DNA of 64,000 nt from Rugamonas brunnea (GTDB lineage Bacteria; Pseudomonadota; Gammaproteobacteria; Burkholderiales; Burkholderiaceae_D): the NCBI RefSeq assembly GCF_014042345.1, contig NZ_JACEZT010000011.1, positions 1 through 64,000 on the forward strand, given 5' to 3'. Of this stretch, positions 28,713 through 40,886 are shown in pieces (the stretch's first letter is position 1; the number at the start of each line of letters is the position of its first letter). The translations under genes and the position numbers were made by a program. The notes beneath the pieces are model-generated. The model was given only the letters and a program-made list of their open reading frames with translations, searched no databases and was not told the DNA's origin.

Positions 28713-29495
28713 TCAGACCGCCGATACGCCGCCGTCCACCGCCAGCGTCTGGCCGGTGATGTGCTTGCCCGCGTCGGACGCGAACAGGACGGTGGTGCCT
28801 TTCAAGTCCTCGTCGTCACCGATGCGTTGCAGCGGCGCGCCCCTGGACAGCTTGTCCGCGCCCAGGTGGTCGAGGATGCCCTTGGTCATCTTGGAAGGGA
28901 AGAAGCCCGGCGCGATCGCGTTGACCGTGATGCCGTGCACGCCCCACTCGCCGGCCAGTGTGCGCGTGAAGTTGATCACGGCCGCCTTGGACGTGTTGTA
29001 GGCGATGGTCTGCATGGTGCCCGGCGGGTTGCCGCTCAGGCCGGCGATCGAGGCAATGTTGATGATGCGACCATACTTGCGCGGAATCATGGAGCGCTTG
29101 CCCACCAGCTGCGAGACCAGGAAGATGCTGCGGATGTTGAGGTTCATCACCTTGTCCCACGCCTCGACCGGATGGTCCTCGGCCGGGGCGCCCCAAGTCG
29201 CGCCGGCGTTGTTGACCAGAATATCGATGTGACCCAGTTGCGCCAGCGCGGCCGTCACCAGCGCTTCGGCCGCCGCGTCCTGCGACAGGTCGGCCGGGAT
29301 CGCATGGGCGCTCACGCCGTGCTGGGCCAGGTAAGCCAGCGCTTCGTCCAGGTCGGCCTGCTTGCGCGAGGAAATCACCACCTTGGCGCCCTGCTCGCCC
29401 AGCGCCAGCGCCATTTGCAGGCCCAAACCGCGCGAGCCGCCCGTGACCAGGGCCGTCTTACCGGCCAGCGAGAACAATTCTTGAGTTGTACGCAT
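28713..29495 (-). CDS. Short-chain dehydrogenase/reductase (FabG-like)
   Basis: 260 residues. TGGSRGLG cofactor loop, [14 protein letters not shown] and YNTSKAAV catalytic motifs, ending [11 protein letters not shown] as in FabG/gluconate 5-dehydrogenase types. It may act on 3-oxoacyl or 3-hydroxyacyl substrates. It ends 3 bp before the MDR gene and lies in the acyl-CoA dehydrogenase cluster. Confidence 0.85.
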   Translation of the reverse strand: MRTTQELFSLAGKTALVTGGSRGLGLQMALALGEQGAKVVISSRKQADLDEALAYLAQHGVSAHAIPADLSQDAAAEALVTAALAQLGHIDILVNNAGATWGAPAEDHPVEAWDKVMNLNIRSIFLVSQLVGKRSMIPRKYGRIINIASIAGLSGNPPGTMQTIAYNTSKAAVINFTRTLAGEWGVHGITVNAIAPGFFPSKMTKGILDHLGADKLSRGAPLQRIGDDEDLKGTTVLFASDAGKHITGQTLAVDGGVSAV

Positions 29496-29591
29496 GTGTG
29501 TGTCGTCCTATTGTTGTTGGTAGTTACGGTATCGGAAGTCGTCCTCCAGGCACAGGCGCGCTGCGCCCCTGCGCTGGAAGAATGGAATGCG

Positions 29592-31508
29592 TCAGAACCA
29601 CCTGTCCTGCATATCAAGCGTGGTGGTATCCAGACTTTCCAGCAAAGCCAGCTGGGCTTCGACCTTGGGCAGTTCCCAGTGGAAGAAGTAGCGGCAGGCT
29701 TGCAACTTGCCCCGGTAGAAATCGGCATCATCGGCGCTGGCGCCCGGCAAGTGGCTGGCCGCCAGCAGGGCTTGCTGCAGCCAGATCCAAGCCACGACCA
29801 CATGGCCGACCGCTTCCAGGTAGACGCTGGCGTTGGCCAGGGTCTTGTTCATGTCGCCCGCAGCATACAGGGTCCGGGTCACTTGTTCCACCCGCTGCCA
29901 TGCCGCTTCCAGCGCGGCGGCGTTGGCGGTCAGGTCGTCCATCAGCTGCGTGGCCTGCACCACCGTGAGGTTGCGGCTGTCTTCGCGCGGCACGGCGACG
30001 CTGCCGCGCACCTTGCGCACCGTCTTGCGCAATTCGCCCGCGAACGACTTGAACAGGGCGCCATCCTGCAAGGTCACCTTGCGGCCCAGCAAGTCCAGGC
30101 CGTGGATGCCGTGCGTGCCCTCGTGGATCGCGTTCAGGCGGTTGTCGCGGTAGAACTGCTCGACATTATATTCACGCGTGTAGCCATACCCGCCATGGAC
30201 CTGGATGGCCAGGCTGTTGGCCTCCACGCACCACTGCGATGGCCAGCTCTTGGTGATCGGGGTCAGGAAGTCCAGCAGCCGGCCCGCGTGTTCGCGCGCT
30301 TCGGGCGTTTCGGCCGTGCGCTGCTCGTCCACCAGCCGCGCGCTGTACAGCACCAGGCCCAGGCCGCCTTCCACATAGGCTTTCTGCGCCAGGAGCATGC
30401 GCCGCACGTCCGTGTGCTCGATGATGGGCAACTGCGGCTGGGCCGGGTCTTTTTGCGCCGGATGGCGGCCCTGCGGGCGGTTGCGCGCGTAGTCCAGCGC
30501 GTGCAGGTAGCCGGTGTAGCCCAGCACGGCCGCGCCGAGGCCGACGGCGATGCGCGCCTCGTTCATCATGTGGAACATACAGGCCAGCCCCTGGCCCGGC
30601 TGCCCCACCAGGTAGCCGATGGCACCGCCCTTGCCTGCCGGCTGGAACTTGCCCTCGCCGAAATTGAGCAGGCAGTTGCTGGTGCCGCGGTTGCCCATCT
30701 TGTGGTTGAGGCCGGCCAGCACCACGTCGTTGCGCTCGCCCAGGCTGCCGTCGTCGTTGACGAGGTACTTGGGCACGACGAACAAGGAGATGCCTTTGAC
30801 GCCGGGCACCAGCTTGCCATCGGGCCCCGGTATCTTGGCCAGCACGAGGTGGACGATATTGCCGGCCAGGTCATGCTCACCGGCCGAAATCCACATCTTG
30901 TTGCCGCGCAGGCGGAACTGGCGCTCGCCATCTTCGCCGGCCACAGGGTCCGGTTCGGCACGGGTGGTGATGTCGGACAAGCTGGAACCGGCCTGCGGCT
31001 CGGACAAGCACATGGTGCCGAAGAACTTCCCGGCGAACATGGGCTCGACGAAGCGCCGCACCTGCGCCGGCGTGCCGTGCTTGAGCAGGGTGTTGGCGTT
31101 GCTGATGGTCAGGAAGATATAGGCGGCCGTGCTGACGTTGGCGCCAGTGAAATAGGCGGACAACACTTTCTCGACCACGGTAGGCAGTTGCATACCATCG
31201 CGCTCGAAGTCCTGCCCGGCCGCCATCAGGCCGGCGGCGGAGAACGCGTCGAGCGCGGTCTTGACTTCGGGGATGATCTGCACGCGCAGGCAACCGTCGC
31301 CGGGGATGGCGTGCGGTTCCTGCTGGTCGCTTTTCTTGTTGTGCGGCGCGAACAATTCGGTCGCGATCTGCTCGGCCGTGTCGATGGCGGCGTCGAAGGT
31401 TTCGCGGTTATGGTCCTGGAAACGGGCGCGTTGACCCAGCGCCTGCGCATCGAGCCATTCGTACAGCATGAACTCGATATCGCGGCGCGACAAAATCGTG
31501 GATTGCAT
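29592..31508 (-). CDS. Acyl-CoA dehydrogenase with C-terminal extension (DmdC/AcdB-like)
   Basis: 638 residues, longer than the about 380 of simple family members. It has an N-terminal extension, the flavin-binding FGTMCLSEPQAGSSLSD, the QVHGGYGYTREYNVEQFYRD motif, and an extra C-terminal domain typical of the 590-640-residue acyl-CoA/methylthiopropanoyl-CoA dehydrogenases. It catalyses the first step of beta-oxidation with FAD. It lies between the thiolase and SDR genes on one strand. Confidence 0.88.
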   Translation of the reverse strand: MQSTILSRRDIEFMLYEWLDAQALGQRARFQDHNRETFDAAIDTAEQIATELFAPHNKKSDQQEPHAIPGDGCLRVQIIPEVKTALDAFSAAGLMAAGQDFERDGMQLPTVVEKVLSAYFTGANVSTAAYIFLTISNANTLLKHGTPAQVRRFVEPMFAGKFFGTMCLSEPQAGSSLSDITTRAEPDPVAGEDGERQFRLRGNKMWISAGEHDLAGNIVHLVLAKIPGPDGKLVPGVKGISLFVVPKYLVNDDGSLGERNDVVLAGLNHKMGNRGTSNCLLNFGEGKFQPAGKGGAIGYLVGQPGQGLACMFHMMNEARIAVGLGAAVLGYTGYLHALDYARNRPQGRHPAQKDPAQPQLPIIEHTDVRRMLLAQKAYVEGGLGLVLYSARLVDEQRTAETPEAREHAGRLLDFLTPITKSWPSQWCVEANSLAIQVHGGYGYTREYNVEQFYRDNRLNAIHEGTHGIHGLDLLGRKVTLQDGALFKSFAGELRKTVRKVRGSVAVPREDSRNLTVVQATQLMDDLTANAAALEAAWQRVEQVTRTLYAAGDMNKTLANASVYLEAVGHVVVAWIWLQQALLAASHLPGASADDADFYRGKLQACRYFFHWELPKVEAQLALLESLDTTTLDMQDRWF

Positions 31509-31601
31509 GGTGCAGTCCTTTATCGGTGAGCGGAAGGAGCGAATCCGGCGACAATGCCAGATACGAAGCGGGCGCCCCGAAGGACGCCCGTGGCACGAGG
31601 G

Positions 31602-32780
31602 TCAGACCACTTCGAACAGGCCGGCGGCACCCTGGCCGCCGCCGATGCACATGGTCACGACCACGTATTTGACGCCGCGGCGTTTGCCTTCGATCAGCGC
31701 GTGGCCGGTCAGGCGGGCGCCCGACACGCCATAAGGATGGCCGACGGCGATGGCGCCGCCGTTCACGTTCAGGCGGTCCATGGGGATGCCCAGCTTGTCG
31801 GCGCAGTACAGCACCTGCACGGCGAACGCTTCATTCAGTTCCCACAGGCCGATGTCGGCCACCGACAGGCCGGCCTGCTTGAGCAGCTTGGGAATGGCGA
31901 ACACGGGACCGATGCCCATCTCGTCCGGCTCGCAACCAGCGACGGCGAAGCCACGGAAGATGCCCAGCGGCTGCAAGCCCTTGGCGGCGGCCGTCTTCGC
32001 GTTCATCACCACGGCCATCGAGGCGCCGTCCGAGAACTGGCTGGCATTGCCGGCGCTGATCACGCCACCCGGCACCGCGCTGCGGATCTTGGACACGGCT
32101 TCATAGGTGGTATCGGCACGGATGCCTTCGTCGGCCGAGATGGTCACTTCGCGGCTCAGCAGCATGCCGCTGGCCTTGTCGGCCACGCCCATCACGGTGG
32201 TCATGGGCACGATTTCAGCGTTGAACAGACCGGCGGCCTGGGCGGCGGAAGCGCGCTGCTGGCTCTGCACGCCGTATTCGTCCTGGCGTTCGCGGCTGAT
32301 GTTGTAGCGCTTGGCCACGGTTTCGGCCGTCTGCAGCATGGGCCAGTAGATTTCCGGCTTGTGCTCGGACAGCCAAACTTCCTTATACATATGCAGGTTC
32401 ATTTCCTGCTGCACGCAGGAGATCGACTCGACGCCGCCGGCCGCATAGATATCACCTTCGCCGGCGATGATGCGCTGGGCTGCCAGCGCGATCGTTTGCA
32501 GGCCCGACGAGCAGAAACGGTTGACCGTCATGCCGCCCGTCGTCACCGGGCAGCCGGCGCGGATGGCGATCTGGCGCGCGATGTTGCCGCCGGTGGCGCC
32601 TTCCGGATTGGCGCACCCCACCAGCACGTCTTCCACTTCGCCCGCTTCGATGTTGGCGCGGGCGATGGCCGCCTGCAGCGCATGGCCACCCAGGGTGGCG
32701 CCGTGCGTCATGTTGAACGCGCCTTTCCACGATTTGGCCAGGGCGGTACGGGCGGTCGATACGATGACGGCATCTATCAT
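31602..32780 (-). CDS. Acetyl-CoA acyltransferase (thiolase)
   Basis: 392 residues from ATG 32780. The catalytic Cys is in NRFCSSGLQ, the His in [16 protein letters not shown] and the second Cys in [12 protein letters not shown]. It cleaves 3-ketoacyl-CoA to shorter acyl-CoA plus acetyl-CoA. It heads the minus-strand run thiolase, acyl-CoA dehydrogenase, SDR, MDR, SDR. About 100 bp upstream is the TACGACCGTTC motif that also precedes the fadB-like gene. Confidence 0.9.
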   Translation of the reverse strand: MIDAVIVSTARTALAKSWKGAFNMTHGATLGGHALQAAIARANIEAGEVEDVLVGCANPEGATGGNIARQIAIRAGCPVTTGGMTVNRFCSSGLQTIALAAQRIIAGEGDIYAAGGVESISCVQQEMNLHMYKEVWLSEHKPEIYWPMLQTAETVAKRYNISRERQDEYGVQSQQRASAAQAAGLFNAEIVPMTTVMGVADKASGMLLSREVTISADEGIRADTTYEAVSKIRSAVPGGVISAGNASQFSDGASMAVVMNAKTAAAKGLQPLGIFRGFAVAGCEPDEMGIGPVFAIPKLLKQAGLSVADIGLWELNEAFAVQVLYCADKLGIPMDRLNVNGGAIAVGHPYGVSGARLTGHALIEGKRRGVKYVVVTMCIGGGQGAAGLFEVV

Positions 32781-32875
32781 GTGAGTCTCCTGATGGGTAG
32801 TGTTTTTGAGCCGCGCGCGCACCCCATGGCGGCCGCGGTGATTGCTGCGATGAAGGTAAGAATAGCATATTTTAG

Positions 32876-32886
32876 TACGACCGTTC
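32876..32886 (-). promoter_or_regulatory. Putative fatty-acid-catabolism operator upstream of thiolase
   Basis: The minus strand reads GAACGGTCGTA (core ACG-GT-CGT palindrome), 96-106 bp upstream of the thiolase start. An identical 11-mer occurs at 40738-40748, before the fadB-like gene. It lies next to AT-rich -10-like sequences (TAAAAT, TATTCT). A shared TetR-type repressor of beta-oxidation is plausible. Confidence 0.5.
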
Positions 32887-33001
32887 GCAAATTTTTCAGA
32901 GGCGAATGAAGTATGTAAATTGACAACATTGGCGGTGCGCTGTACTGTCGGAAGGTAACGCCGTATCGCCGCCCCCTCCCCCCGACCTCAGGAGCCAATC
33001 C

Positions 33002-33397
33002 ATGCAGCTCTCCAACTACCTGTTCTTCACCACCGCCTGCGAACCGGCGCTGAACTTCTACACCGACTGCGGATTGGGCCGCGTGACCGATATCCTGCGC
33101 TACGGCGTGGACGGCATGCCGGTCCATAACGAGGCAATGCGCGGCCGCATCATGCATGCGAAGTTCGAGGGGCCGGGTGTGCTGTTCTTCGCATCCGATA
33201 ACGACGACGCGGAGCCGATGCGCGGCTCCGCCCACATCCTGCAGATGAACGACCGGGCGCAGACGGATCAGCTGTTCGCACGGTTGGCCAGGGATGGCAA
33301 CGTCACGACGCCGCTCGCCATCCAGCCCTGGGGCGACTACTTCGGCAAGCTGACGGACCAGTTTGGCGTGCAGTGGATGCTGAATTGCGCGGTGTGA
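33002..33397 (+). CDS. VOC/PhnB-like (glyoxalase-fold) protein
   Basis: 131 residues. It has the opening YLFFTTACEPALNFYTDCGL and the end segment WGDYFGKLTDQFGVQWMLN, typical of PhnB-like vicinal-oxygen-chelate proteins. Function unknown. It stands alone, between the divergent thiolase operon and the transporter gene, with a CAGGAG ribosome site. Confidence 0.8.
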   Translation: MQLSNYLFFTTACEPALNFYTDCGLGRVTDILRYGVDGMPVHNEAMRGRIMHAKFEGPGVLFFASDNDDAEPMRGSAHILQMNDRAQTDQLFARLARDGNVTTPLAIQPWGDYFGKLTDQFGVQWMLNCAV

Positions 33398-33568
33398 GTC
33401 GCATCCCATTGCCAGGATAAGGACACCCGGTTTTTTGTGACAACAAAGTCAGATTGGTGTAAGTTTGCTGCAAGTTTGACGTAAGGTTAAGCGCTCAGAC
33501 TCAGTACAAGCTGACAATGTTGTATCTGATCAGCTGTTGCACACCACAATAAAACCAGGAGACAAATC

Positions 33569-35272
33569 ATGGCAGTTTCATCCGGCACCAGTGCCGATCT
33601 GCGCAACCAGCCTCCTAAGGCCGGCGCGATCACCCCGGAGGAGCGCAAGGTCATCTTCGCATCCTCGCTGGGCACCATTTTCGAATGGTACGACTTCTAC
33701 CTGTACGGCTCGCTCGCCTCCATCATCGCCAAGCAATTCTTCATCGGCGACCCGACCACCACCTTCATCTTCGCCTTGCTCGCGTTTGCGGCCGGCTTCA
33801 TCGTGCGCCCGTTCGGCGCGCTGGTGTTCGGCCGCCTCGGCGACATGATAGGCCGCAAGTACACCTTCCTGATCACCATCCTGATCATGGGCGGCTCGAC
33901 CTTCATCGTCGGCTTGCTGCCCGGCCATGCGGCGATCGGCATCGCCGCGCCCATCATCCTCGTCACGCTGCGCATCCTGCAAGGGCTGGCGCTGGGCGGC
34001 GAGTACGGCGGCGCCGCCACCTACGTGGCTGAGCACGCGCCGCACGGCAAGCGCGGCATGTTCACCTCGTGGATCCAGACCACCGCCACGCTGGGCTTCT
34101 TCCTGTCGCTGCTGGTGATCCTGGGTACGCGCAAGGCGATCGGTGAAGACGCCTTCAACGCCTGGGGCTGGCGCGTGCCCTTCCTGGTGTCCGTGCTGCT
34201 GCTGGGTATCTCCGTGTGGATCCGGCTGTCGATGAATGAATCGCCCGCCTTTGCCCGCATGAAGGCCGAAGGCAAGACCTCCAAAGCCCCGCTGAGCGAG
34301 GCATTCGGCCAGTGGCGCAACCTGAAGATCGTGGTGCTGGCCCTGATCGGCCTGACCATGGGCCAGGCTGTGGTGTGGTACACGGGCCAGTTCTACGCCC
34401 TGTTCTTCATGCAACAGACGCTGAAGATCGATATCGTCAACGCTACGCTGATGATCGCCGTGGCGCTGGCGCTGGCGACCCCGTTCTTCATCTTCTTCGG
34501 CAGCCTGGCCGACAAAGTGGGCCGTAAATACATCATCCTCGGCGGCTGCCTGCTGGCCGCCTTCACCTATATGCCACTGTTCGGCGCGCTCACCCACTAC
34601 GGCAACCCGGCGCTGGAAACCGCGCTGAAGAACTCGCCCGTGACGGTGGTGGCCGATCCCGCCTCCTGCCACTTCCAGTTCAACCTGACGGGGCAGAAGA
34701 AATTCCCGTCCTCGTGCGACATCGCCACCGGCCTGCTGTCGAACAGCTCGGTCGCCTACACCAAGGTTGATGCGCCTGCCGGCTCGGTGGCTGTGATCAA
34801 GATCGGCGACAAGGAAATCCCGTCGTTCAACGCGGTGATGACGCCCGACGGCCTGAACTTCGACGCCGACAGCAAGAAGGCCGAAGCGTCCCTGAAAAAG
34901 GATACCGCCGCCGCCGTGAAGGCCGCCGGCTATCCGGCCAAGGCCGATGAAGACCAGATCAACCGTCCGATGATGGTGCTGATCCTGTTCATCCTGGTGC
35001 TGTATGTGACGATGGTGTACGGCCCGATCGCGGCCATGCTGGTGGAAATGTTCCCCACCCGCATACGCTACACGTCCATGTCGCTGCCCTACCACATCGG
35101 CAACGGCTGGTTCGGCGGCCTGCTGCCAACTACTGCTTTCGCACTGGTCGCATTCAAGGGCGATATCTACTATGGCCTGTGGTATCCGATCGTGGTCGCC
35201 CTGGCGACTGTGGTGATCGGCGCGCTGTTCGTCAAGGAAACGCGCGATAACGACATCTACGCCGCCGACTGA
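33569..35272 (+). CDS. MFS transporter, metabolite:H+ symporter (MHS) family, with large loop
   Basis: 567 residues. The MHS signature EWYDFYLYGSLA and RPFGALVFGRLGDMIGRKYTF shows an inner-membrane proton-coupled carrier of the ShiA/ProP/alpha-ketoglutarate group. Members are normally about 430-450 residues. Here about 120 residues (about 345-465) are inserted between two C-terminal-half helices. The insert is polar, lysine-rich, with two cysteines, and is probably periplasmic. Substrate unknown. A strong terminator follows. The ribosome site is CCAGGAGAC. Confidence 0.85.
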   Translation: MAVSSGTSADLRNQPPKAGAITPEERKVIFASSLGTIFEWYDFYLYGSLASIIAKQFFIGDPTTTFIFALLAFAAGFIVRPFGALVFGRLGDMIGRKYTFLITILIMGGSTFIVGLLPGHAAIGIAAPIILVTLRILQGLALGGEYGGAATYVAEHAPHGKRGMFTSWIQTTATLGFFLSLLVILGTRKAIGEDAFNAWGWRVPFLVSVLLLGISVWIRLSMNESPAFARMKAEGKTSKAPLSEAFGQWRNLKIVVLALIGLTMGQAVVWYTGQFYALFFMQQTLKIDIVNATLMIAVALALATPFFIFFGSLADKVGRKYIILGGCLLAAFTYMPLFGALTHYGNPALETALKNSPVTVVADPASCHFQFNLTGQKKFPSSCDIATGLLSNSSVAYTKVDAPAGSVAVIKIGDKEIPSFNAVMTPDGLNFDADSKKAEASLKKDTAAAVKAAGYPAKADEDQINRPMMVLILFILVLYVTMVYGPIAAMLVEMFPTRIRYTSMSLPYHIGNGWFGGLLPTTAFALVAFKGDIYYGLWYPIVVALATVVIGALFVKETRDNDIYAAD

Positions 35273-35293
35273 CTGGCGCTGACGTGATCCCCA

Positions 35294-35319
35294 AAGCCGC
35301 CAGCGATGGCGGCTTTTTT
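35294..35319 (+). terminator. Rho-independent terminator after the MHS transporter
   Basis: AAGCCGCCA (35294-35302) and TGGCGGCTT (35307-35315) form a perfect stem with a 4-base loop followed by TTTT. It lies 21 bp past the transporter stop and just before the 3' end of the convergent signalling gene, so it may serve both. Confidence 0.85.
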
Positions 35320-35332
35320 CATGGGCGCGTGT

Positions 35333-38302
35333 TCAGGCGCTGGCCATGGCATCGGCGCCGTGTTCCAGTTGCTGCTGGCGGAACGCCTCGGCGATGCAAC
35401 GGCGCAGCGGTTCGTCTTCCCACGGCTTGGTGAAGAAGCGGTAGATGGCGCCACGGTTGATGGCGTCGATCACCGATTCGAGGTCGGCATAGCCGGACAG
35501 GATCAGCCGTATCGTCTCCGGGTACAGATCCTTGACCTTGGCCAGGAATTCCGTGCCGCTCATTTCCGGCATGCGCTGGTCGGACAACACCACCTGCACC
35601 TCGTTGACGGCCAGCAGTTGCAACGCTTCCGCCGCCGAGGTGGCCAGCAACAGCTTGTAGCCGTCGGGACGCAAGGCCCGCGCCAGCGCGCGCACGATGT
35701 TGGGCTCGTCGTCGAGGATCAGCAGTGTGCGCTGGGTGCGGTCGGCTGGCAGCAGCAGGCGTTTGCCGTCCGTCAGGAGCTGGGCGAAGGCTTCGCCCGA
35801 CAGGGCTTTGCTGAAGTGGTTGCCCTGCATCTGGTCGCACAGGCGACGGCGCAGGTAATGCATCTGCCCTTCCGTGTCCACGCCTTCCGCGATCACCGTG
35901 ATGTGCATGCTGTGGGCCAGGCTGATGACGGCGTTGCAGATGGCCGCGTCGTCGGGCGAAGTGGTGACGTCGCGCACGAAAGAACGGTCGATCTTCAAAT
36001 GGCTCAGGGGGAAACGCTTGAGGTAGGACAGCGACGAGTAGCCGGTGCCGAAATCATCCAGCGTCACGCCCACGCCCATCTGGTCGAGTTGCTTAAGGAT
36101 GGTGGCGGCCGCCTGCACGTCGTGCATGACGGCGCTCTCGGACAATTCCAGCTCCAGCATGCGGGACGTCAGGCCATTCGCGTCCAGCGCCTTGCGCACC
36201 ACGTCCACCAGGCCAGGCTGGTGGAATTGTTGGGCCGACAGGTTGATGGCCACGGTGGGCACGGCCAATCCCGCCTTGCGCCAGCGCGCCAGTTGCGCGC
36301 ACACGTGGCCGATCGCCCATTCCCCCAGCGGCAGCACCAGGCCCGTTTCCTCGGCCAGCCGGATGAATTCGTTGGGCGCCACCATGCCGCGCGTGGGATG
36401 GCGCCAGCGCAGCAACGCTTCGGCGCCCGTGATCGCGCCATTGACCAGGCTTACCTGTGGCTGGTAGTGCATCAACAGCTCACCTTTTTCCAGCGCCTGG
36501 CGCAGGTCGGCCTCCATGGCGAAACGGTCGGCCATGCGCGCATTCATGGCAGGTGCGTAGAAACGGAAGGTGTTGCCGCCCGTGCTCTTGGCCTCCTGCA
36601 TGGCCAGGTCAGCCAGACGCAGCAGGCTGGCCACGTCGGCGCCGTCGTCCGGATACAGGCTGATGCCGACCGAGGCCAGCGGCCGCACCTGCGCCGGCAC
36701 GCCCGGCAAGGCCTCGGCCAGTCCGGCCACCACCGCACCGGCCACCACGGCCGCATCGCCGCCCGCGTCCAGGTCCTGGAGCACGATGACGTATTCGTCG
36801 TTGCCGGGCCGGGCCACCAGATTGCCTTCGCCGACCAGGGATTCCAGCCGGCGCGCCACTTCCACCAGCATGGAGTCGCCCACCTTGTGGCCCAGGTTGT
36901 CGTTCACCTCCTTGAAGCGGTCCAGGTCCACGAACAGGGTGGCCAGACGTTTGCCGCTCGCCTCTGCGGCAGTGGCCATCCGCGCCAGTTGCGCCTCCAA
37001 CGTGGTCCGGTTTGGCAGTCCCGTCAGGGCATCGTAGTTGGCGCCCCGTTCCAGCAGCAGCTCGGCGTGCTGGCGCGCGGCCTGCGCCTGGTAACGCTCC
37101 ATGCCGGCCGCCAGCATGTGGGCCAGTTCCTGCAACAGCGCCACCTCGTCGTCGTTGCAGGGAGAGGCATCGCTGGCGTACACGGCTAGCACGCCCAGCA
37201 CCTCGCCGCCAGCCAGCAAGGGCACGGCGATGCAACTGACCAGATTGCGCATCAGCAGTGCGCCGCGCCACGTCGCGAACGCGGGGGCGTCGGCCATGTC
37301 GCGCACCACCTGCGGTTTTTTCAGCAGGATGGCGCCGCCGCACGCGGCGTGGCGGCGCAAGTCCTGGCCCCAACTGAGGTGCAGCCCTTCGAAGAATACG
37401 CGGTCGATGCCCGCGTGCGCGGCCAGTTCGATGCTGTGATCGGCATCGTGGCGCGCGTGGCCTATCCACGCGGCCCGGTAGCCGCCAGCCTCGGCCAGGC
37501 CGTCGCAGAAAGCGGCCAGCATCGCCGCCTCGTCCGTGCCGACGGCCAGTGCCGCGCTGCATGCGGCATGCAGCCCGGTGGCGCGCTCCAGCACGGCGAT
37601 CCGCGACTCGTGCTCGTGCCGCAACTGGGAATTGTGGCGCGCGTCGAGCATCAGGTCGTTGACGGCGACCACGAGCACGTCGAATTCATTCTTGCTGTCC
37701 GGGACCAGGCGCGAGGGCATCTTGCCATCGGCGATGTCGCGCGCGAACGCGATGCAGTCGCTGAGCGTGCGGTACATGCCGCGTGCGGTGGCATAGGCCA
37801 GCACCATGCCCAGCGTGAGCGCTACCGCCGGCGCCAGCAGCAGCACCAGGCGCGACAACGCGCGCCACTGGCGCAGGCGCGCTTCCGTGGCGGCGCTGGC
37901 GTCGGTGGCGTGCTGGGTCAGCGTGGCCAGCCGCGCGGCCAGCTTGTCGGGCGGACTGTCATAACTGAGCACGCCAATGTCGAGCGCCTCCTGCTTGAGC
38001 GCGTCCGGCGCCAGCGCTGCCGCGCTGCGCATATTGTTGCGCACTTCCTCCGTCGCGGCTTTCTGGCCGGCCGGCGTGGCGCCGGCGCCGGCCAGCGCGG
38101 CGCTGCTGCGCAAGGCCAGTTCGACGATACGGGCATCCTGGTCCAGATAGGCGCCCATGGTGGACACCAGCCGTTCGTGGACCAGCAGCGAGGCCAATGC
38201 GGCCAGGACGGCCGGGATCACGAGCGCGGAAAAGCAGATCAGCATCCGGGCACGCAGGCTGAGCCGATTGATGTCGTTGTGGGGATTAGCGGCTTCGGCC
38301 AT
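35333..38302 (-). CDS. Membrane GAF-GGDEF-EAL-REC c-di-GMP signalling protein
   Basis: 989 residues. Two membrane helices (about 20-42 and 150-172) flank a periplasmic region. They are followed by a HAMP-like linker, a GAF domain (about 235-400), a GGDEF domain with degenerate signature RPGNDEY (about 415-575), and an EAL domain with an intact EALLRW and DDFGTGYSSLSYLKRFP. A C-terminal receiver domain (about 860-985, LILDDEPNIVRALARALRPDG, split, phospho-Asp in VLSDQRMPEMSG) completes the protein. The cyclase site lacks the second Gly, so phosphodiesterase activity is expected to dominate. A receiver at the C-terminus is unusual. Monocistronic. Confidence 0.85.
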   Translation of the reverse strand: MAEAANPHNDINRLSLRARMLICFSALVIPAVLAALASLLVHERLVSTMGAYLDQDARIVELALRSSAALAGAGATPAGQKAATEEVRNNMRSAAALAPDALKQEALDIGVLSYDSPPDKLAARLATLTQHATDASAATEARLRQWRALSRLVLLLAPAVALTLGMVLAYATARGMYRTLSDCIAFARDIADGKMPSRLVPDSKNEFDVLVVAVNDLMLDARHNSQLRHEHESRIAVLERATGLHAACSAALAVGTDEAAMLAAFCDGLAEAGGYRAAWIGHARHDADHSIELAAHAGIDRVFFEGLHLSWGQDLRRHAACGGAILLKKPQVVRDMADAPAFATWRGALLMRNLVSCIAVPLLAGGEVLGVLAVYASDASPCNDDEVALLQELAHMLAAGMERYQAQAARQHAELLLERGANYDALTGLPNRTTLEAQLARMATAAEASGKRLATLFVDLDRFKEVNDNLGHKVGDSMLVEVARRLESLVGEGNLVARPGNDEYVIVLQDLDAGGDAAVVAGAVVAGLAEALPGVPAQVRPLASVGISLYPDDGADVASLLRLADLAMQEAKSTGGNTFRFYAPAMNARMADRFAMEADLRQALEKGELLMHYQPQVSLVNGAITGAEALLRWRHPTRGMVAPNEFIRLAEETGLVLPLGEWAIGHVCAQLARWRKAGLAVPTVAINLSAQQFHQPGLVDVVRKALDANGLTSRMLELELSESAVMHDVQAAATILKQLDQMGVGVTLDDFGTGYSSLSYLKRFPLSHLKIDRSFVRDVTTSPDDAAICNAVISLAHSMHITVIAEGVDTEGQMHYLRRRLCDQMQGNHFSKALSGEAFAQLLTDGKRLLLPADRTQRTLLILDDEPNIVRALARALRPDGYKLLLATSAAEALQLLAVNEVQVVLSDQRMPEMSGTEFLAKVKDLYPETIRLILSGYADLESVIDAINRGAIYRFFTKPWEDEPLRRCIAEAFRQQQLEHGADAMASA

Positions 38303-38587
38303 GGTGCCAGACTCTCATGCGTACGTCCTCTCCGGTTGGGATGGAGCAATGAATCTGTGGCCAGTCTTACATGATTTTCAAGGTGGGACAATGGGTCGCG
38401 GGCAGGCGCCGCTGAATCCGTTGTCCTTGTCCAAACGCGGCAACACTTGCGAAATGGAAGCCGCACCATGGCGGCGCGGATGATCGAAGCCGGGCCCTCG
38501 CGGCGCCGGCGCCGGCGGCGCGGCGGGACCAACAGCTGGTCCCGCCATCCTGCAGGGCCGCCCGGGCAGGCGGCCCCGTCTTGATGC
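38303..38587. other. 285-bp spacer with two strong hairpins
   Basis: No gene is seen. On the fadB side lie two perfect hairpins: GGCGGGACCA (38522-38531) / 38537-38546, and GGGCCGCC (38555-38562) / 38569-38576. They sit 11-65 bp after the fadB-like stop on the minus strand. They lack T-runs, but probably stop or protect the transcript end. The other side is the promoter region of the signalling protein. Confidence 0.5.
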
Positions 38588-40675
<2,088 letters not shown>

Positions 40676-40737
40676 GTCTCTTCCTTGTTGTGTTGGTAAC
40701 GGGCTTGCTGCGAAAAGCTAACTATACCTCAGAAAAA

Positions 40738-40748
40738 GAACGGTCGTA
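40738..40748 (+). promoter_or_regulatory. Putative fatty-acid-catabolism operator upstream of fadB-like gene
   Basis: GAACGGTCGTA is identical to the minus-strand motif upstream of the thiolase, here in opposite orientation relative to the gene, as expected for a quasi-palindromic operator with core ACG-N2-CGT. It lies about 15 bp upstream of a TATAGT box on the minus strand, so it would overlap the -35 region. Confidence 0.5.
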
Positions 40749-40886
40749 TTATTTTTTTGTCGGATCGTGTCCCGCGCGCTGCATTGTAAGCCAGCGGCGG
40801 ACTGACCGTATAATCAACATTGCCGAAAAGGCGACGGCGATCCGCTGACGGTGGGATCACACCATGACATACAACAAAGGATAACG

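Noticed and set aside
27726..31529. 1267-codon open frame opposite the acyl-CoA cluster
   Set aside because: It lies antisense to four well-supported genes and has low-complexity His/Arg/Gln-rich composition typical of GC-rich shadow frames.
33450..33475. TGG...TTTGC sequence before the MHS transporter as a sigma-54 promoter
   Set aside because: The GG to GC spacing is nine, not ten, bases and the -24 box is poor.
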